Positions 63,361-64,000 of a DNA stretch of 64,000 bases are shown here, piece by piece. The DNA comes from Varroa destructor (Eukaryota; Arthropoda; Arachnida; Mesostigmata; Varroidae): positions 36,863,877 to 36,927,876 of the forward strand of contig NW_019211454.1 of the NCBI RefSeq assembly GCF_002443255.2. Reading direction: 5' to 3'. The notes beneath the pieces were generated by a model that saw only the letters and a program-made list of their open reading frames with translations, had not been told where the DNA came from and made no database searches. Each line of letters starts with the position of its first letter. Position 1 is the stretch's first letter. A program made the translations under genes and the position numbers.

Positions 63361-64000
63361 GCTCTGCCCGTTGTCGAATTGTCACGCGACCCAACAAAAA
63401 TGCCGGTAATAATGGTTCCGAAGTGCACCCCTATCAGGAAGAACCAAGCGTCCTTACACAATGACATTGCAAAAAAGTGACACTGCTTCTGTACAAATAA
63501 CAGCAAGCTTCCACCCCAATCTAATTTGTTCACGCTACCGTCCACTATTTAGCTTGAACAGAAGACTGCTTCCGTTCAAAAACCCAGGGTACAATAGTCA
63601 GCGCTACCGGGGTTGTCACTGTTTTTACGATAGATACAGACTTACGTATGTTTCGGCCTGACTTGCTTATTGAGGTAACGGAGCTAGGCTACGGGTGCCA
63701 TCGAAGCGTACACGATGACGGCGGTGGTGGCAGCAGCGACGTTGACGACAACAGGGTAAAGAGAAGCGAGGCGATCTTTAACAGTGACTACGTCGGGCGA
63801 AGTGGTCGTGCGAGCAGTAGACATTACGGGACACGTTCATGATGATCGCCTGTTGACTGAAACGTAAATAGCGAAGATATAGTCATACAGGCCTTTAGTG
63901 GCCCTGGAACAACAGCAACTGGAATAACAGCGCTTGACGCTATTTAGTGAAAAAACAAGTCACATCGTGCATCTACGAAGGTCTGACGAATGAAACCTAT

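Larger units (their letters stand above)
61585..64000. other. No supportable gene
   Basis: AT-rich spacer with two perfect hairpins (61807-61833 and 63329-63360) and an A/TA tract. The last 350 bases turn GC-richer with GGC/GAC triplets. Confidence 0.5.

Overview
This looks like a stretch of animal nuclear genome. It is AT-rich (roughly 40% GC by eye) and mostly non-coding. It carries short microsatellites, homopolymer runs and one 100-N scaffold gap, and I see no bacterial operons or ribosome binding sites. The single gene I am sure of is a proneural bHLH factor of the Atonal family, so the source is a metazoan. The mixture of AT-rich spacer and small CpG-rich patches of CGT/CAG-type triplets would suit an arthropod such as a mite, but that is a guess and nothing in the window proves it.

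Layout. Positions 1-35,100 are a long gene-poor stretch with scattered CpG-rich patches (about 2.5-3.3, 6.5-6.8, 15.1-16.0, 22.6-22.9, 28.9-30.1 and 32.8-33.6 kb). Positions 35,110-36,615 hold the intronless Atonal-family gene on the + strand. It has two GC boxes, a TATA-like element, an ATG-free leader, a 200-codon reading frame and a 3' UTR of about 650 bases with two stem-loops and two possible poly(A) signals. Positions 36,616-64,000 are again gene-poor, with the assembly gap at 41,826-41,925, CpG-rich patches near 47.4-48.2, 56.3-57.3 and 60.4-60.9 kb, and several perfect palindromes or hairpins.

Outside the Atonal-family gene I list a few candidate exons. Each has a well-formed 3' splice site followed by an open frame, or an ATG-started open frame of about 80-130 codons. 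None matches a family I can name with confidence. At this base composition I estimate that one or a few open frames of 130 codons and dozens of 80-90 codons are expected by chance, so they are leads and not gene calls. I see no rRNA, complete tRNA, CRISPR array, transposase or reverse transcriptase. A tRNA-like T-arm followed by a 22-base A run near 44.4 kb could be a SINE remnant.

Biologically the window reads as the regulatory surroundings of a developmental transcription factor: one compact intronless proneural gene in a gene-poor region, where cell-type enhancers would be expected. I did not find a new multi-gene system.
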